Source of the DNA: Candidatus Accumulibacter phosphatis
GTDB taxonomy: Bacteria > Pseudomonadota > Gammaproteobacteria > Burkholderiales > Rhodocyclaceae
Assembly: GCF_012939955.1 (NCBI RefSeq)
Contig: NZ_SPMY01000017.1
Location: 62,001 to 126,000, forward strand
Direction: 5' to 3'
Length of the DNA: 64,000 bases
The notes under the pieces were generated by a model, which saw nothing but the letters and a program-made list of their open reading frames with translations, had not been told where the DNA came from and made no database searches. This document shows positions 51,888-62,875 of this stretch, piece by piece; the first letter of the stretch is position 1, and each line of letters opens with the position of its first letter. The translations under genes were made by a program, and so were the position numbers.

Positions 51888-52868
51888 ATGGACAAGAACG
51901 CAAAAATCTACATCGCCGGCCACCGCGGCCTGGTTGGTTCCGCCATCGTGCGCAACCTCCAGGCGCATGGCTACAACCAGCTCATCACCCGCACCCATGC
52001 CGAGCTCGACCTCACCCGGCAGGAAGCGACTGAAGCCCTGTTCGCCAAGGAAAAGCCCGATTACGTTTTCCTCGCCGCTGCAAAAGTGGGCGGCATCCAC
52101 GCCAACAATGCCTACCCGGCCGACTTCATTGCGTCCAACCTGGCCATCCAGAGCAACGTCATCAACGCTGCCTACCGCAACAGGGTCAAGCGCCTGCTGT
52201 TTCTCGGTTCCAGCTGCATCTACCCCAAGCTCGCCCCGCAGCCGCTCAAGGAAGAATCACTGCTCACCGGCCCGCTCGAAGCCACCAACCGGCCCTATGC
52301 GCTGGCCAAGATCGCCGGCATCGAAATGTGCTGGAGCTACAACCGGCAATATGGCACCCGCTTTGTCGCCGCGATGCCCACCAATCTCTACGGCCCCGGC
52401 GACAACTACCACCCAGATGACTCCCATGTCATCCCAGCACTAATTCGCAAGTTTCATGAAGCCAAGCAAGCCAAGGCACCCACGGTAAGCGTCTGGGGCA
52501 CCGGCACACCACGCCGCGAATTCATGTACAGCGAAGACATGGCCGATGCCTGCATTTACCTCATGACCCTCCCCGATGACACCTTCAACACGCTGCTCGG
52601 CAGTGAGGAAGCAGCGACGGGAATCTTCATGCCACCGGTCGTAAATATCGGCGTCGGTGACGACCTGACCATCAAGGAACTGGCCGAAACGGTCAAGAGC
52701 GTGGTCGGCTACGAAGGGAATACCGAGTTTGATGATAGCAAGCCGGATGGCACGCCGCGCAAGCTGATGGATGTTTCCAGGTTGCGTTCTCTGGGATGGC
52801 AAGCGAAAACGAGCCTGCAAGCGGGTCTGGCCAAGGCCTGTCACGATTTTCAAGCGGGTTTGCCGTGA
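51888..52868 (+). CDS. fcl: GDP-L-fucose synthase
   Basis: 326 residues. SDR motif [17 protein letters not shown], catalytic Ser in [10 protein letters not shown], YxxxK in [10 protein letters not shown], and the family segment [27 protein letters not shown]. It epimerises and reduces the Gmd product to GDP-L-fucose, so the polymer made here most likely contains fucose or a derivative. Last 4 bases overlap the next gene. Confidence 0.97.
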   Translation: MDKNAKIYIAGHRGLVGSAIVRNLQAHGYNQLITRTHAELDLTRQEATEALFAKEKPDYVFLAAAKVGGIHANNAYPADFIASNLAIQSNVINAAYRNRVKRLLFLGSSCIYPKLAPQPLKEESLLTGPLEATNRPYALAKIAGIEMCWSYNRQYGTRFVAAMPTNLYGPGDNYHPDDSHVIPALIRKFHEAKQAKAPTVSVWGTGTPRREFMYSEDMADACIYLMTLPDDTFNTLLGSEEAATGIFMPPVVNIGVGDDLTIKELAETVKSVVGYEGNTEFDDSKPDGTPRKLMDVSRLRSLGWQAKTSLQAGLAKACHDFQAGLP

Positions 52869-54262
52869 ATCAAGCAGACCAAATGAACGTCGCGGCGTCG
52901 GCACAGCCCTCCCCAGACGATGCGTCTACGGTTGCTGTGGAAGCGGTGCGCAAACAGATGTTTCTCGACTTCTGCGCCGCGCTCGATGCGCATGCCATGC
53001 CTTATGTGATTTTATCTGGCTACAGCGGCTATCCGGACAGAATCGATTCGGACATTGATTTCATGGTCTCCGAAGCCGATTTCCTGCGCCTGCCGGCGCT
53101 TTTCAATGACGCCAGCAGCGTGCCTGGCGCGCGGCTGGTACAGGCAGTCCAGCACGGCCCCTCGGCGTGCTGCTACGCGCTCGCGAGCCATACTGGCCAT
53201 CGTATTGCCTACCTGCATCCCGACTCCACCGCCAGCTATCGGAGCAAGGGGCGGCTCTGGTTGCGCGGCCAAGCGGTCCTCGCCAGCCGCCGGAAGGCGG
53301 CGGCCGGCTTCTGGATTCCTGCGGCGGCGGTCGAATTCGAGTATTACTTCGTCAAGCGGTGCGACAAGGGTGTGGTCGAAGCGCATCACATCGACACCTT
53401 TGCCACCCTGTTGGCGGAAGACCCGGTAGGCTGTCGCGCCGTGCTGGCGCGGCTTGCGCCGTTACCCCTGTCAGACGAGCTGGAGTCCGCAATTAGCAAG
53501 GGCAACGTGGCGTGGTTTGAGCAACACCGCCAGCAATTGCAGCTCGCCTTGAGCGACAGCATGCCCCGCGAAGCCTTCGTCGGGCGGCTGCTCAGCCGAG
53601 CCAGCGAGATACTGCGCCGCGCGCGCCGCATCCTGCGCCCAACCGGCCTCGTCATCGCCGTTCTGGGCCCGGATGGCAGCGGTAAAACCACCGTCATCGA
53701 GCATCTCGAACGTGAGCTAGCGCCGGTCTTTCGGCGGGTACGCCGCTTCCATCTGCGCCCGCATTTCGGCGCAGCCCTCGGCAGTACTGTCGTCACGGAT
53801 CCACATGGCGAAAAACCGCGTGGCCACCTCGCCAGTGCCGCGAAAGTCGGCCTGTTCATGATCGACTACTGGATGGGATGGCTGCGCTGGGTGTATCCGG
53901 CCAAGGTGCGCTCGAACCTGATCGTGTTCGATCGCTACTACCACGACATGCTGGTTGACCCGGCCAGATACCGCTTGCCACGCGGCAGTTTTCTCCAGCG
54001 TCTGCTCGTCGACCTGGTGCCAAAGCCGGATATCTGGCTGATTCTGCACGCCCCTCCCGAGCTGCTGGTGGCAAGAAAAGGCGAAATCACCCTGGAGGCC
54101 GCTCAAGTTCTTTCCAAAGATTACGCCCATCTTGCCTTTCAACTGCACGCCATCTCGATCGATACCGGCCGTGGATTAAAAGAGACTCTCGCCGCGGCAG
54201 TTGCCGCACCGCTCGAGTACCTCGCTACGCGTACCTCGGCCCGCATCGGAGCCGCACGATGA
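52865..54262 (+). CDS. Two-domain protein: nucleotidyltransferase-like plus thymidylate-kinase-like P-loop domain
   Basis: 465 residues from the GTG overlapping fcl (GTGA); an ATG at 52883 is an alternative. Residues about 35-230 resemble a nucleotidyltransferase or Pol-beta-like fold, with [20 protein letters not shown] supplying a D-x-D pair. Residues about 255-440 form a P-loop kinase domain with Walker [18 protein letters not shown], then [17 protein letters not shown] as in thymidylate kinases. Such fusions occur in EPS and LPS loci and are annotated as thymidylate kinase, but the substrate is unlikely to be dTMP. It probably phosphorylates or activates a sugar or lipid; unproven. Confidence 0.78.
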   Translation: MNQADQMNVAASAQPSPDDASTVAVEAVRKQMFLDFCAALDAHAMPYVILSGYSGYPDRIDSDIDFMVSEADFLRLPALFNDASSVPGARLVQAVQHGPSACCYALASHTGHRIAYLHPDSTASYRSKGRLWLRGQAVLASRRKAAAGFWIPAAAVEFEYYFVKRCDKGVVEAHHIDTFATLLAEDPVGCRAVLARLAPLPLSDELESAISKGNVAWFEQHRQQLQLALSDSMPREAFVGRLLSRASEILRRARRILRPTGLVIAVLGPDGSGKTTVIEHLERELAPVFRRVRRFHLRPHFGAALGSTVVTDPHGEKPRGHLASAAKVGLFMIDYWMGWLRWVYPAKVRSNLIVFDRYYHDMLVDPARYRLPRGSFLQRLLVDLVPKPDIWLILHAPPELLVARKGEITLEAAQVLSKDYAHLAFQLHAISIDTGRGLKETLAAAVAAPLEYLATRTSARIGAAR

Positions 54263-55566
54263 GCGACTCTCCCCGCAAATCCTTGCGTATCCTGCTTTCC
54301 GCCTACGCCTGCGAGCCCGGCAAAGGCTCCGAACCCGGCGTTGGCTGGAACTGGGCGCTGGCATTGGCGCGGCGCGGGCATGAAATCTGGGTGCTGACCC
54401 GTCGCAACAACCAGGAGACCATCGAGCCCGAATATCGGCGCCTTGAGCCCGCCCTCAAAGCGCGGCTGCATTTTACCTATTACGACTTGCCCAAATGGGC
54501 GAGTTGGTGGAAGAAGGGCGGGCGGGGCGTTCACCTTTACTATCTGCTTTGGCAGTGGGGTGCGTATCAGGTCGCGAAGAAACAGCATGCCGAGAACAAG
54601 TTTGACCGCGTTCAGCACGCCACTTTTGTCAGCGTTCGGCAGCCGAGCTTCATGGGCGGGCTGGGTATCCCCTTCATCTTTGGCCCTGTCGCGGGCGGTG
54701 AGCGCGCACCGTGGCGCCTGCGCTCTGGTTACGGCTGGCGAGGCTGGTTGCTGGACGCCGCACGAGACGCAGCCAATGCGCTGGTGAAAGTCGATCCCTT
54801 GATGTGGCGGACGTTCGCACAGGCAGAGCGGATCTATGTCACGTCGGGACAAACGAAAAATCTCGTGCCGCGTCGGTATTGGCCCAAGACCCAGATCAAG
54901 CTGGCGATCGCTCTTGATGGCCCGGAAGCAGTCCGCCCGCATGAATCACACGGAGTACCGTCGCCACGTATTCTTTATCTGGGGCGTTTCCTCTATTGGA
55001 AGGGCATGCATCTCGGGCTGGCCAGTTTCTCCCGCCTTCTCAAGAGCCTTCCCGACGCAAGACTTTCGATGATCGGCTGCGGTCCCGACGAAGCACGCTG
55101 GCGCCAATTGGCGAATCAACTCGGCATGACAGACAGCATCGACTGGATACCGTGGGTCGGTCAATCCGAGCTCCCTGCCCTGTACCGCAATCATGACGTC
55201 CTGCTGTTTCCCAGTCTGCATGACTCCGGCGGCATGGTTGTACTGGAAGCGATGCAGAACGGCCTACCCGTTGTTTGCCTGAAACTGGGCGGGCCAGGGG
55301 TCTTGGTCGACGAAACCGGCGGCGTAGCCCTGGATCCAGACGGCCATTCGAAATGCAGCCTGATCGATGCCGTGGCCCATCGCCTGACCGGCTTATGCCT
55401 CGATCGCAAGGCGCTGGCACAAAAGTCGACAGGTGCGCGAAAGCGCGCACTTGAATATGGCCCCGATGCATTGGCGGCCGCCATCTACGCCCCGATCGAA
55501 ACCGAACAAGCTGTGATAGTTGCAAGAAATCCGCTCAAAGACAGAGAACCTGTAGTGGCAGCATGA
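54259..55566 (+). CDS. GT4-family glycosyltransferase
   Basis: 435 residues, overlapping its neighbour by 4 bases. N-terminal Rossmann half: ILLSAYACEPGKGSEPGVGWNWALALARRGHEIWVLTR. C-terminal half: ILYLGRFLYWKGMHLGLASF, then PSLHDSGGMVVLEAMQNGLPVVCL, the E-x7-E nucleotide-sugar motif of GT-B retaining enzymes. It adds a sugar to the lipid-linked repeat unit on the cytoplasmic face. Donor and acceptor cannot be read from the sequence. Confidence 0.93.
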   Translation: MSDSPRKSLRILLSAYACEPGKGSEPGVGWNWALALARRGHEIWVLTRRNNQETIEPEYRRLEPALKARLHFTYYDLPKWASWWKKGGRGVHLYYLLWQWGAYQVAKKQHAENKFDRVQHATFVSVRQPSFMGGLGIPFIFGPVAGGERAPWRLRSGYGWRGWLLDAARDAANALVKVDPLMWRTFAQAERIYVTSGQTKNLVPRRYWPKTQIKLAIALDGPEAVRPHESHGVPSPRILYLGRFLYWKGMHLGLASFSRLLKSLPDARLSMIGCGPDEARWRQLANQLGMTDSIDWIPWVGQSELPALYRNHDVLLFPSLHDSGGMVVLEAMQNGLPVVCLKLGGPGVLVDETGGVALDPDGHSKCSLIDAVAHRLTGLCLDRKALAQKSTGARKRALEYGPDALAAAIYAPIETEQAVIVARNPLKDREPVVAA

Positions 55567-57922
55567 CAAAACTCTTTCCCCCCTCGCACTCCCACCTATG
55601 GTCTCTGGGCGACCAAGCTCTGGTGAGTGGCAGCAATTTCATCACCGGAGTGTTGCTCGCCCGCGTGATGGGACTTGAAGCGTTTGGTGCGTACGTTGTG
55701 GCGCAAGCCTATCTCCTCTACGCCAACACGTTCCAGGCGTCGCTGGTCGTCGCACCCATGATGACGGCAGTCCCTGCGGAATCCGACAAGGAGATTCAGC
55801 GCAAGCAACTACGCGGCTTTTTTGGATATACCTTGCTGGTGTTGTGTGTGACGCTCGGCGGGGTGCAGTTCATCGCATGGTTGATGGGGTGGTGGTCCGA
55901 GCACCTTAGCCTAGGGCCGATGATCTGGCCGTTGGCCTTTGCCATGGCCGGATACCAGTTACAGGACTGGCTGCGGCGCGCACTGTACGTGAAGGTAGCG
56001 AATCGCGCCGTCTTTTTCAGTGATTTGCTCGCCTATGGTGGCCAGTTAGCCATCTTGGCCTGGTTGATCTACTCGAATAACCTGACGCCCAACGCCGCTC
56101 TGCTGGCGCTTGCCCTTGCTTTTTCGGGTTCAGCCCTGGTGACCGCCGCAAGCCATGGCTTACGTCCGAGTTATGCCGAGGCGGTCATCGTGATTAAGCA
56201 GCACTGGTCAGCGAGCAGGGATTTCCTCCTAACATGGCAGTTGCAATGGTTGGCTTCGCAAGGCGTCATACTTCTCGGAGCAGGCATGATTGGTCAGCAA
56301 GCCGCAGGCGCGATCCGAGCTGCCCAGAATCTGCTGGGCCCGGTCAACGTTGCCTTCCAGTGGATGGACAACATCGTACCGGTGCGCGCAGCACTGCATC
56401 TCCGGGATCGGGGACGACATTCGCTGATCACCTATCTGGGACGACTGGGGCTCACAGGCGGCGTCGCCCTCGGCGTATTCGCCCTGCTCTTGCTGCCCAT
56501 AGACGAGTGGCTGATGACATTACTGTACGGTGAGGAATATCGTCCGTTCGCAATTCTGGTGGTCTTTCAAGCGCTTTACTATTTCTTTGGCTACGGCTAT
56601 CGTATGGCGGCTTATTATCACCGCGCCATGGGTGAAACCCGGCTCCTGGCACATGCCAGCGCCTGCTGGGCAGTGCTTTCTGTCGCACTGGCATTGCTGA
56701 CTGTGCGCGTGTTCGGCGAACGCGGCATCATGCTTGCACTGGTTTCCGGAGAGGTGACGGCGCTGGTCTATCTTGCATGGTCCTGGCGCGACAGATTCAC
56801 CGCGTCGGCCGCTCGAGCCGACAGGGCCGGCAAACCCGCTTATGTTGTACATCGGCGGCGCGATGGGAGTGTCCATCTGGTGCTGCCTCTTGCGAATAAC
56901 CGGGTTTTGAAGTCCACTTTGCGTATGTACTACCCCTCCCGCTGGACAGGACACCTCTATCGCCAAACTCTGGCGGCCACCTTGCCGCTGCGAATATGGT
57001 TCGGTTGGGTGGAATCCGTGGGAACCCTCACACATCTTTGCCAAAAACTTGCGCCTATAATGAACGCCGTACCGGGAGCAACCCCTGCGTACGTCGGCGG
57101 ACTCAAGGGCATGCCCGGGCCACGTGCGAAACTGACGCTCAAAATAATGGATGCTGATGGCAATAGTCTGGCCTACGCACGCATTGCTGATTCCCCGGCC
57201 GCGGCAAGAGCATTACGGCACGAGGCGCAGATGCTGACAGAAGCAGCCAAACTGGAATCCTCTTTGCCGCGCGTGATAAAACAGGGCGAATTCAACCGTC
57301 CGCATACCTATTTCCTCGTCGAATCCGCTGGTCCCGAACAGACACTCGAACCCGTGCTCACGAAGCGACACTTTGCCTTTTTGATTCGAATGCTCGGGAA
57401 AGATACGGTTGCCTGGACTTCGCTTGTCGACCGCGTGGAGAACGACATTATTGATCTATCTCGCGAGCCTAATCTATCCGATCTGTTAGCGAGGGCTTTT
57501 GTCGTCTTGCGACGCAACCCAAACCACGAGGTTCTGACCTGTATTGAGCACGGGGATTTTGTTCCCTGGAATATACGCACGGACGACAAGGGCGACGAAC
57601 TGTTCATACTGGACTGGGAACATGCACGGAAGGACGGTTGGCCATGGCTTGACGCTCTACATTTTTTCTTATCAGACTGCAGTATTGGTTCGCCGGCGAT
57701 CGCCGAAAGAAGTTCTAACGGAGCTCTTCGCCGTTTTTTTCCCTACCGGCCGCACATGATTACGCCAAGAATTTTCCTATCACAGCCAACCACGCCAAAA
57801 ACTGGATTACCGTCTATCTGCTTCGTATTTTGGCTGTCGGGGCCAGTGAAGGCTATTCAACGACAGAACAGCACCAAGCTATCCGCTGCAAGATGCTTCA
57901 ACAACTTCTGAATACCTATTAA
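55563..57922 (+). CDS. Wzx-like flippase fused to an aminoglycoside-phosphotransferase-like kinase domain, frameshifted near the end
   Basis: Residues 1 to about 425 form a MATE/PST-type flippase with about 12 helices (SLGDQALVSGSNFITGVLLA at the start). Without any stop the frame continues through a linker into a kinase-like domain. It shows AALRHEAQML-type early helices, the Brenner loop IEHGDFVPWN (His about 663) and the metal-binding DWE (about 684). As given the frame then degrades. Removing one T from the T6 run 57662-57667 and one from the T7 run 57734-57740 gives SYQTAVLVRRRSPKEV, then FPITANHAKNWITVYLLRI, and a stop at 57920-57922, for 785 residues. The flippase would move the lipid-linked unit; the kinase may phosphorylate a sugar. 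Confidence 0.82.
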
Positions 57923-58025
57923 TGACATATATCTTCCACGAAACCGGGTTTTCCGCGGGCATCGTCGGCTGGCATAACGCGACTCACCATCGCCGCTAGA
58001 GCCATCCAAGGCACTTGCCATCAAA

Positions 58026-59551
58026 ATGAAAATAGCACAAATCAACAACAACACTCTGCAAAGGGCATTGGCCAAGCTTCCAGCAGTGCTGCTGGTCTCG
58101 TTTTCTGCTGTGTTTCTCGGAATACTGTCAGCGGTTGAACCTACCCTTGCAATTGTTTTTTTCCATTTTTGTTGCAGCGCTTGCCACACTTTTAGTCGGT
58201 TATAAGTGGGCATACCACATCGCCGCGGGCAATGGACAGCTGGCGCTTTACATATTATTGCTTTGGGTCTGGTCGGTCAACATGCCATCTATTATGGCTT
58301 TCGACACTAGCGGAATTACGAAGCCTGATATGTTGAACCCTCAGTCCATAAGCCGCATTACAATGTTCTTTCTGGTGGGGTCATGTTTTATCTTCAACCT
58401 CTTCAATACCAACCGCCTGCAAGTCGCGCCCACGCCAAGAATTCGGCCGCCCCTCACTTTACCCATGCTTATTTTTGGCTGGTATCTGATCGACGCTTTT
58501 CTGGTGCTACGAGGGCAAGATCTGCTGCTTGCCATGTACCGACTTGCAGAGTGGATACTATTGTTGTTTCTCATCGCAACCGTGGTAACGCGAGCGCCAA
58601 CCAGTCTTCCCGATCGGGAGAACTGGGTATTGCGGGTGGTCTTCCCCATTTTGCTGCTTATGCTACTGCTAACGCTTATTCTACTTCCGATCGCGCCCAG
58701 ATTAGTATATTCTATAGGCCAGAATGGAGCAGGCCGCTTGGGAAACCCCTTCGCACACCCGAACACTCTCGGGGTGCTGGCCGGTATGGCCTTTTTCTAC
58801 TTCCTGGAGCTTAAACCACGTCTCTTTCGCCTTGGCCTGTTGCTTTCATTCTGTGTCATGGCGGCCACCTATTCACGGGGTGCCTGGGCTGGATTTTTTC
58901 TGGCTACATGCTTCTTTGTTTTTCTCAAGCCTCGCGCAATGTACGGCCGTTTCTTTGCCGCCGCGGCAATTATTTTACTGGCTTGCATGGCATGGATTGC
59001 CCAAGACCTCCTAACCGATACGGTAGGAAAGTTTCTCGCCCGAGGTGGCTCGGTCAGCAGCTTAGCAACCGCTTCAGAACGGACGGAAGTGTGGCAGGCA
59101 TCCCGCCATCTGATCGCTGAGGCGCCATTACTGGGCCATGGATATATCGCTGGCCCCAAAAAATTGAATGAAATCATGGCCAGTGGCGTATCTGCCGCGT
59201 ATTTCCGAGCAGTCCATGCACATAATGAATTCGTTCAAACTCAGATCAACGGCGGAGTCGTCGCAACGTTGTTGCTCGTTATCTTTTTACTACGAACAGT
59301 GTATCTTTTTGGGACTCTGGGTGGCCATGTGACCCCGCGTTTTTTTCCGGTGCACGAGCGCGTGGGCTATAATGCTCTGGACTTTTGGCATGCTAACGCC
59401 AAATATTAGTGGCCAGCTATTGATAATTGGTGCGCTGCTACTCTACGTTTACGTCGTCCTGGAAATGATTCATGGGGAAATGCGTGCCGCCACATGTCTG
59501 AACGTGAGAAGCACGGCCCACCTAGCAATTGGAGTCAAAGCAAAGCGATGA
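58026..59551 (+). CDS. O-antigen ligase/polymerase-like protein (Wzy_C family), two frameshifts
   Basis: Repaired length 507 residues, with 10-12 helices. ATG 58026 starts KIAQINNNTLQRALAKLP and a first helix. Removing one T from the T7 run 58156-58162 continues SIFVAALATLLVGYKW. The Wzy_C core has GRLGNPFAHPNTLG, ATYSRGAWAGFF and VHAHNEFVQTQINGG. Removing one T from the T7 run 59340-59346 replaces a short odd tail with two more helices (AWAIMLWTFGML, LLIIGALLLYVYVVL) and a stop at 59551 that overlaps the next ATG (ATGA). It polymerises the repeat units or ligates the polymer. Confidence 0.85.
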
Positions 59552-61706
59552 TGCGCGCACGCGGATTATTTTTTTTTATTTATGCTGGTAGTTGTCGCTC
59601 TGGTTGAGACAGGCTTCGCCAACGCGACGAGTGGCGAAATTGCTGTGCCCTTGTTACCCCGACCGAGCACCACTACCTATGTTGTGGTGCGTGATGGGCA
59701 TTTTTTTTCTTGGTAAGCAGCGCATTCGCTTCTGGGGATTCAATGTCCAGTCAGGGGTTTTTCCTTCGTATGATGAAATCACTCACGCAGTTGAACGTCT
59801 TGCCCTGTTGGGGGTGAACGCGGTTCGTCTCTGGCCTACGCAAGGGACTTTTTACGACCGCCGCTCGTTGATTGAGTGGCGCTTCCCCCGGTCCACCATG
59901 CACGATGGCTCACTACTCGATCGCTACGATTTCTTTATCGCGGAACTTAAACGCAAGGGAATTTTTGTCCAGAACCCTGCTCTTCACTATCCAGATTTTG
60001 ACGCGATACGCAGTTGGCCAGACCCGGAAGTACGAGCCATTCTCGGCCAGCACGCCACTGATGGCGATATCCGTAGCCTGCACGGAATCGCAGCGTATCT
60101 TTCTGAGGGATGGGAAGCGATGCTGACTGCCCATATCCGTAACTACCTGACCCATTTTAATCCGTACGCCGGGCGCACCTACGCGGATGACCCTGTCTTC
60201 TCTGGCTGGGAACTAGCTAACGAAAGCCAGTTCGTTTATTGCGCTTTGCGGCGATCCTGCGTATCTGGCCTGCCTTCTTCACTGCGTCGTCAAGTGAATC
60301 GGCTTTGGCAGGATTTTTGGCGGCAGAACGGCGGCAAGTCCATGGTGGATCTGCCAATCTACGATGGCGACTGGGATATCGCCGACAAGCCAGAACATGC
60401 CGCCTATCGCCAGTTTATATTTGAGCGCTTCGTGAGCGTGAGTCAACGCCTTGAACGTGTTGCTCGCGGAATGGCTACTCCCGGAAGAGGAATCGCGGTG
60501 CAACCGTTCACCTATTCGACACAGGCTGGTGATCCACTGTTGGTCGCGCGAGCAGCCTATTCCGCTGGAGACTATTCTGCGATAGGAGCGTACCAAACGC
60601 CATTGAACGATGGCAGGAAAAGCCCATTCTTCCCATTTCGCTTGAATCTCTCGAACCCTGTCTACTACAATTTCAATTACGGCGGCGTTCAGGGAAAACC
60701 GACCGTGGTGTATGAGAACAGCTTCTTCCGACCGTACCCTTATCGTGCGGAGTGGCCCTGGGCGCTTTTATTTCTGGCCGAAACCCAGGATTGGGATGGG
60801 GTTTTTTTGTACACTTATGGCCAACCTTGGGCAATCTACGACGTTGGTGCAGAAGGGTCACCAAAATATGGCGGGAAGCCATTGCCGACCCCGTCTAACC
60901 CTCTGGATTCGGCGCCCCGTGGCGTGTATCTCGGACTGCATCACGGTGGGGATGAAGTCACTATTGCCGCGTGGTCGGCGGCGGGTTTGGTTTTTCTAGG
61001 AGGAGAACTGTCTCCGGAGGATCAACCGCGAACTTATCAATTTTTCGCCGTTGCAGATTTTTGGGCCCGCACCCGGCTATTGTTCCCGACCTCAAGGATG
61101 CGGGACTGGCGCTAGACACATTATAGCGGAGATGAACGTCGCTTCATTGAGTACGCCAATCCGATTGAAGTGGTCGACGACCAGTGACCACACAACCGCT
61201 AGTTCTAAGTCGCAGCTAGACAATAGGCCAAGTGGTGCACTGTTACTGGATCGTGCTACGCCGCGACTAACCATCGACACCCCTCACAACAAGGTCGTCG
61301 CGGGTGTTCTCGAGGGAAACGTGCAGTTCGATGGCGGGGTTTTGGTGACCTTCCCTAGGCGCCAGTTTGGGTTTGTTTCGCTGCAAACTGCCGATGGTAG
61401 AAGCTGGCAGACAAGTCAGGATAAGCGCGTATTCGCGTCAGGCATGTCAGCCAATCATGACTACGATTTTGATCCGGATGGTGCAAACTTTAGAAAAGCG
61501 ACCGGGGTAGTGGAAGGTGTGCGCAACGCTGGCCGGATACCCATTGTTTTTCAGCGGGTCGAGTTCTCGGTAGCATTTGCTAAAACTATTTTACGATTTC
61601 AGAAATTTGATTTCAATTTCCGTGAATATCAGACGACAAAAGGAGAACGTCATCTATTTTTTTAGGGCTGACGAGCCGTTTTTTTACTGGAATGATCACA
61701 GAGTGA
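59548..61706 (+). CDS. Secreted glycoside hydrolase (clan GH-A, cellulase-like), several frameshifts
   Basis: The ATG at 59548 overlaps the upstream stop. Removing one T from the T9 run 59569-59577 gives a signal peptide (MMRARGLFF, LFMLVVVALVETGFANA). Removing one from the T8 run 59701-59708 joins it to the catalytic TIM barrel (RFWGFNVQSGVFP, GVNAVRLWPTQGTF, acid/base Glu in WELANESQF, a likely nucleophile in VVYENSFF). At 61060-61200 the frame changes three times, recovering pieces such as VPDLKDAGLALD and YSGDERRFIEYANPIEVVDD. A beta-sandwich domain follows (RLTIDTPHNKVVAG, FGFVSLQTADGRSW). With the T7 runs at 61657 and 61679 shortened, it ends at 61706. It probably trims the exported polymer. 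Confidence 0.75.
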
Positions 61707-62875
61707 TTGGAATATTTCGAGTTCTCGTCGTTCATTGCGCTTACCAGCAGTGGGGTGGCGAGGACTCGGTCGTAGCGGAAGAGATTGCACTTCTCGAATC
61801 ACGGGGCCACCAAGTGGGCACCTATTTCCGCCATAACAATGCTATCCCGGACCTTTCATTAGTTGCAGCGGCGAGGCAAACGCTCTGGTCTTCGCGCACG
61901 ACACGTGATATGGCGGAGGAAATCCGCCGTTTCCGGCCACACGTAATTCACGTACACAACACTCTCCCTCTTATTTCACCCTCGGTTTACTGGGCGGCAG
62001 ATCGCGCCGGGATACCTGTAGTGCAGACTTTGCATAACTTTCGCCTGATGTGCCTGAACGCGTTGTTCTTACGCGATAAGGAGGTGTGCGAGGACTGCAT
62101 TGGGCATGTGCCTTGGCGCGGGGTAGCACGGACGTGTTACCGGGGATCGCGCTCGGCATCGGTGGCAATGGCGGGGATGCTGACTCTGCACCGTGTGCTC
62201 GGGACGTATCGGGGAAAGGTGGCTCGCTATATTGCGTTGAGTGATTTTTCTCGTGCGAAGTTCATTGAGGGTGGTTTGCCTGCGGAGCGAGTGGTGGTGA
62301 AGCCGAATTTTGCAGATTTTTCTGAGCCAGAGGATATCCCGCGTGCGGATTTTCTTTTTGTTGGCCGATTGTCGGCCGAGAAGGGAACTACAACCCTAGT
62401 TGGAGCCATGGCTCGCCTCCCAACTGCGCGGTTGCGTGTGGCGGGAGACGGCCCAGAAGCGGCCTTGATCGAGAAGGTATGCGGTTTGACTAGCTTAGGC
62501 TCTTTGTCGAGCGAATTAGTCCGACGAGAAATGAATGGTGCGTTAGCACTGATAGTGTCAAGCATCTGCTATGAAAACTTTCCCCGCACCATTGTGGAGG
62601 CTTTCGCGTGTGGCTTGCCAGTGATTGCCAGCCGTATGGGTTCAATGGCTGAAATTGTGACAGATGGCGAAACCGGACTGCTGTTCGAGCCGGGCAATCC
62701 GCGCGATCTGGCCGACAAGATGGCGTGGGCGCTGGCGCATCCCGAGGAGATGGGGGAGATGGGGCGTAAGGCCCGGGCGCAGTACGAAGCCGAGTTTTCT
62801 GCCGAGGTGAATTACCGGCGCCTGATGACCATCTATCAGGAAGCGATCGACGAAGTGAGAGGCCAGCGTGGCTGA
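61703..62875 (+). CDS. GT4-family glycosyltransferase
   Basis: 390 residues from the GTG at 61703, chosen because it overlaps the repaired hydrolase stop (GTGA) and gives a normal GT4 N-terminus (RVLVVHCAYQQWGGEDSVVAEE). It also has HVIHVHNTLPLISPSVYW, a Cys pair in CEDCIGHVPW, FLFVGRLSAEKGTTTLVGAM, and the E-x7-E motif in YENFPRTIVEAFACGLPVIAS. Early codons are AT-richer than those near the C-terminus, where composition returns to that of the chromosome. Substrates unknown. Confidence 0.92.
   Translation: MIGIFRVLVVHCAYQQWGGEDSVVAEEIALLESRGHQVGTYFRHNNAIPDLSLVAAARQTLWSSRTTRDMAEEIRRFRPHVIHVHNTLPLISPSVYWAADRAGIPVVQTLHNFRLMCLNALFLRDKEVCEDCIGHVPWRGVARTCYRGSRSASVAMAGMLTLHRVLGTYRGKVARYIALSDFSRAKFIEGGLPAERVVVKPNFADFSEPEDIPRADFLFVGRLSAEKGTTTLVGAMARLPTARLRVAGDGPEAALIEKVCGLTSLGSLSSELVRREMNGALALIVSSICYENFPRTIVEAFACGLPVIASRMGSMAEIVTDGETGLLFEPGNPRDLADKMAWALAHPEEMGEMGRKARAQYEAEFSAEVNYRRLMTIYQEAIDEVRGQRG

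Noticed and set aside
57922-58000. A 25-codon peptide starting at the TAATG overlap after the flippase-kinase gene
   Set aside because: No ribosome site of its own and no conserved features; probably chance.
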